Shown here piece by piece: positions 60,489-64,000 of a stretch of DNA of 64,000 bases. The notes under the pieces are model-generated. The model saw nothing but the letters and a program-made list of their open reading frames with translations, did not search any database and was not told where the DNA came from. Positions within the stretch are counted from its first letter, which is position 1; each line of letters starts with the position of its first letter. The stretch comes from Sympetrum striolatum (lineage: Eukaryota > Arthropoda > Insecta > Odonata > Libellulidae). Location: contig OX388345.1 in assembly GCA_947579665.1 (NCBI GenBank), positions 31,153,849-31,217,848 of the forward strand, read 5' to 3'. Made by a program: the position numbers and the translations under genes.

Positions 60489-60632
60489 AAGGCGATACCC
60501 CCTGACGACGGAGGTATCGCCTTTGAAAGGTACTTTGGGTAAAATAAAAGTGCGGTATTTTTCTTGCATTCTCCGACTACCGGGAAGTAAGTGGAGGAAT
60601 GCTTACAAAGACGGATTTAGGAGAATTTAAAC
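60489..60632 (-). mobile_element. Short dispersed element M1, copy 4, with a perfect hairpin
   Basis: The minus strand starts with GTTTAAATTCTCC near 60632 and follows M1 (ATTCCTCCACTTACTTCCCGGTA, TACCGCAC) to a GGCGATACCTCCGTCGTCAG segment that aligns with GCGATACATTCTTCATCGGG in the 13269 copy. The last part forms a perfect 11-bp hairpin, AAGGCGATACC/GGTATCGCCTT, at 60489-60499 and 60513-60523. Confidence 0.7.
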
Positions 60633-62329
60633 TTACAAAGCAATGATAGCTTAACTTTTTAGTTAATAGCGTTGCCCTTTTTCGGGTTTATTTTATTGCT
60701 AATAGTAAATAAATAAGATTGTTATAGGAAATAATGCAAAGAGCAACATATTTATTAAATTAAATTTAAATTATACGTACATAAATAAATAGATTAGACA
60801 ACGTTTTTTATGAGTTTCCAGACATTATTACATTTCGAAATCATCTATATAGATCTACATTTCTTTATTTCTATGAACGTATAGAGATTTATATGATAAT
60901 TCAGATTGATATTGATCCCTCAAGGTGAAAAAAAAAGTCTTGTTACATTATATCATTAGTGAAAATTGCCTCCAAGCGATTCATTCTATTTGTTTTGAGC
61001 AAATGTTTCTTTGTTAAAAATGCTATGTAAGTAATGCATAATCTCATTCTCTTTCTTATTAATACTTGTTTACCACTGATATCGTAAAATAACCGATAAG
61101 TCTGCTTAATTTTATTGGAATATTTGAAGGTATGAAATAAATTCATCTCGGGAAAGATTGAAGAAAAAGGTTCGAGTCCCTGGGAAGTATGAGAGGACTC
61201 ATCCCCTCTGTGAGAGTAGGCAACCTCTCCTTTCATCCCTTCATAAATAACCGGTCTGTAAACAGGTGGACACCTGAAAGAGAGCGAAGGACATATATAA
61301 GGCAAGCTTCATTTAATTTCCCGTTCGGGGTTCGATACTTTTTTTTATCCTCTCACGGGCCCAGCGCCAAAATATCTTTCGAATTTAATGGTTCCGTCAC
61401 GAGAGAATTTCCTTTTGCCAGATGATTACTCACGCATTTACACGCGGTGGGCATCCTTCGCTCTGGACGCCTCTGAGTCCATTGCTCATTCATGCCTCAT
61501 TCTTGATTGGTCATTCATGCCCCATTCTCCCCACTCCCCGTTTGACATGCCGGATTCCGCTGGCCCTTTTATCCTCGCGATTTACAAATGTAGATTCGAG
61601 GCGATGAAACGTATCTTATCCGCGAATTTATTTATTTGAGGAAATGATTTCGTATCTCTGGCAACGTGCCTCCGTAGTTCAGTTAACATTCTCTATTTGA
61701 CCAAATTTATTTTCGTATGCATCGCGAATTCCAAATCAGCTTTGGTTCCACCGCAAACGGGCGATTCGAAACTTTTTTATAAACGTTCGTGTTTCCCTAA
61801 CTTTTGGTGAATACCATTCATACTGGTCGTAGACGTAAGATAAACTATTATTGGTGGGAGAAGTCCCGCTACAAAAATCAGGAGCTTTTGCGTTCGACTA
61901 GGAATAACTTTTCCTTACAAGCAGGAAATTCCGAGGCATGTTCTTTCTTCTTTTGGAAGGCTAGATTATGGATTACTCGAAAGTAGCTCAATGACATAAG
62001 AGTAAGTTTATCATGATGTGAATATCCAAATTAAATTCAATCCAAGCTACGCTGTTACGAAGACTTTTATATTCGTTCATACGCTATTACCTCGGGAGTG
62101 ACTACCATCGTTATTGCTATTGCATTTATCCATATTCTTTCGCTGCTACTTTCCAAAATATTTTATGTTTCTCACTTTTCCTCTTTTCAAATTTATTAAT
62201 CATTAATTTCAAACTAACTTTCAGCAATTGTTTTGGAACTTTTGGGTAAAAGAATGATAATGTAACGGGTGTAAAATCAAGACCAACCTACCAATATCTG
62301 CGATATGTTAAAGTAAATACATCTATATA
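60633..62329. other. Stretch without recognised gene; CpG-richer block at 61150-61660
   Basis: AT-rich to about 61140. Then 61150-61660 is GC-richer and CpG-containing, with overlapping plus-strand frames of 61-83 codons and a small direct repetition of ATTCATGCCYCATTCT. No domain recognised. It might be an exon, a regulatory segment or promoter-proximal DNA. Confidence 0.45.
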
Positions 62330-62334
62330 GGAAC

Positions 62335-62475
62335 GACGGGATGGCTGAGCAACTTTACATTCCTAGTTGTTCCTGCACGTCCCAAGGAGAAACAGAAATG
62401 AAAAATAACTACATGAGTGGGACTTCTTGACCGAAAAGTAGGAGATTTGAATTCGTGTTCCAGCCATGCAGGTAT
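62335..62475 (+). mobile_element. Possible tRNA-derived SINE remnant
   Basis: GACGGGATGGCTGAGCAAC resembles an A-box region, and AGGAGATTTGAATTCGTG resembles a degraded B box about 110 bases later. The spacing is long for a tRNA head, so an internal insertion or chance must be considered. Confidence 0.25.
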
Positions 62476-62929
62476 TTTTCACCTCTGCTTCTCTTCTTGG
62501 GTTCCTAGCCAAAGTGGCTATCTGTGCTTTGTTTAATACCCTTCCCTCATCCTTGTTCCTGGACGACTTTATTACAACTTTTCAATGATTTGAAGGCTTT
62601 CCACTGCTCTAGATTTTGTATTTATAAATTTTGCTGTGCGTTAAATACCCCTATTTTTTCAGTAATTCACACCGACTTAATATAATTGTCTCTCCCTAAT
62701 TCCCTCCCTAACTCTGTCGTGATAAAAATATCTGCCCAAAAGGAAATATAAAGTTAAAACAGGATGATTGGCTGATATGCCCATGTAATAAATGTAGTTA
62801 GTGAATAAATTCAATCCAATATAATTTCAGCCCATTATACTGTCTGCTAGTTTTCTCCCTTTTGAATTGTTCTTTTGATTATTCATTGTTTCATTACATA
62901 AAAGTAACTGTCTATTAGAGGCCAAAAAA

Positions 62930-63087
62930 TCTGGATTCTCTCTCAAATTATATCAATTTGTCTATTATTGTCCATACTCTTAAATTACCCATGCCTAGTC
63001 GTTAACAATCTGGATTCTCTATCAAATTATATCAATTTGTCTATGATTGTCCATACTCTTGAATTACCCATGCCTAGTCATTGACAA
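62930..63087 (+). repeat. 79-bp tandem duplication
   Basis: Two adjacent 79-base copies (62930-63008, 63009-63087), each starting TCTGGATTCTCT, differing at about five positions. A fairly recent local duplication. Confidence 0.95.
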
Positions 63088-63099
63088 CGTAAGATGTAT

Positions 63100-63840
63100 T
63101 TCTCATTTCATCCCCGAACGCTATCCTCTTGTTCGCGGATTCCCCGACGACCGGTATATTTTCCTTCGACGATTTATTTGTGAACACTTTGAAAAGGAAT
63201 GAGCCCCTGGAAGAGATTTACTGCCCTCAGTCTCTCCTCCGCTTGATGCGTTTATCTGTCCAATTATCTCTTCGCTCACCCCTTCCACTCTATCCATATT
63301 CCTCATCTCTTTCTTTTGCGATCCATTTCTTCCACAGCGTCCCCACTCGAATTCGAATGATCAGAGAGGAATCTTTTTTATTACGCATACGACGAATCAA
63401 GTATTCATGAAGTATACGTCGTTGGATCGTGTTCCTCTTTCTCCCATCTCCATCCCTCCCTCCCCCCTCTCTCCATATACATCTTTCCCCTCCTTCCCAT
63501 CCACTCCTTTTCCTCCTTGGTTGCATCCTTCTACTCCGAATTCAAGGATCACCCCCCAACCCTCTTGACCGGACCCTCCCGCATTTTCTTTATATTCCGC
63601 TGGCGGTGCCTTCCAAATTATAACATGTTCTTGTATTGCGTGGCGTGTTATGAGTTTTTCCTCGACAGTAAAACATCCTCCTAAAGTCGCGGCAAAAAAA
63701 TCGAGAGGAATCCTTAATCGCTTTGACGGGGCACGCACCTGCGTCGGACGGGAGACTTTTCGTAGCTCTTTGATAAATTGGACTTCAAGTTTTTCACTCT
63801 CTCGGCTCGGAAGGAGCGAGAGAGGATTTTATTGAGCTTC
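63100..63840. other. GC-richer, pyrimidine-rich block without assigned gene
   Basis: CpG-normal, with long C/T runs on the plus strand (63425-63510). Overlapping open frames of 61-113 codons on both strands are largely compositional (Pro/Ser/Leu on plus, Gly/Glu/Arg on minus). Its composition resembles 29040-29560 and 61150-61660, so promoter-proximal or exonic DNA is possible. No domain, ATG context or splice pair convinces me. The remaining bases to 64000 show nothing recognised. Confidence 0.4.
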
Positions 63841-64000
63841 CTCGCCTCTAAATTTTGAACAAAAACCGCTCGTCCGCCTTAAAAATAATGACTTTTACGA
63901 GAATTTTTACGGTTCGCTCGAAAGATAATAGAGCGCTTATCGATGATTACTATAATAAAGTATGGCGGCAAGAGGGAATACAACCATGCTTGCTTTCTCA

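Noticed and set aside
63290..63738. Overlapping 78- and 113-codon minus-strand frames
   Set aside because: They are antisense of pyrimidine-rich sequence, rich in Gly, Glu and Arg, with no recognisable domain.

Overview
This looks like nuclear DNA from an animal, most likely an arthropod and probably an insect with a mid-sized or large, repeat-rich genome. The sequence is AT-rich. There is no operon-like gene packing and no long uninterrupted reading frame. It carries many decayed non-LTR retrotransposon pieces, tRNA-derived SINEs with trinucleotide tails, and several terminal-inverted-repeat (TIR) or foldback elements. I recognise no intact host protein-coding gene and no functional tRNA or rRNA gene. 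Nearly all the open frames are short and have no recognisable domain. The species assignment is inference.

Layout. 1-9.8 kb: a triplicated ~170-bp repeat, a foldback element with GC-rich arms and a TTGGG/TTAGG-like core, two decayed LINE tails, two CR1/L2-group 3' ends, and a duplicated segment in which one copy carries a 138-bp insertion and the other is the uninterrupted site. 9.8-22.5 kb: scattered SINEs, one copy of a four-copy ~140-bp family, one RTE-like LINE tail, one minus-strand CR1/L2-group 3' end next to a SINE, and a 198-bp tandem duplication. 22.5-29 kb: AT-rich, nothing recognised. 29.04-29.56 kb: a GC-rich, CpG-dense block with a consensus splice donor on the minus strand, the best candidate for a promoter and first exon in the window. 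An inverted repeat follows at once. 29.7-40.15 kb: SINEs, a 2.8-kb element with matching 11-bp ends, several hairpins and a 1-kb TIR element built from two 317-bp units plus a CA tract.

40.15-57.85 kb: a sharply CpG-depleted domain with roughly a tenth of the CpG density of its flanks in the lines I counted. It is interrupted by CpG-bearing younger insertions, including a higher-order tandem array at 43.7-45.8 kb, two small TIR elements and a long decayed LINE at 55.3-57.8 kb. This is the footprint expected of a germline-methylated transcription unit, although I could not place its exons. 57.9-64 kb: CpG-normal again, with members of the four-copy family, SINEs, GC-rich palindromes, an unrecognised pair of frames at 58.2-58.7 kb, a 79-bp tandem duplication and pyrimidine-rich GC blocks.

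The mobile elements do not work together as a system. The most informative signals are the CpG-depleted domain with its edges, the minus-strand first-exon candidate, and several repeat structures that may be unnamed families.
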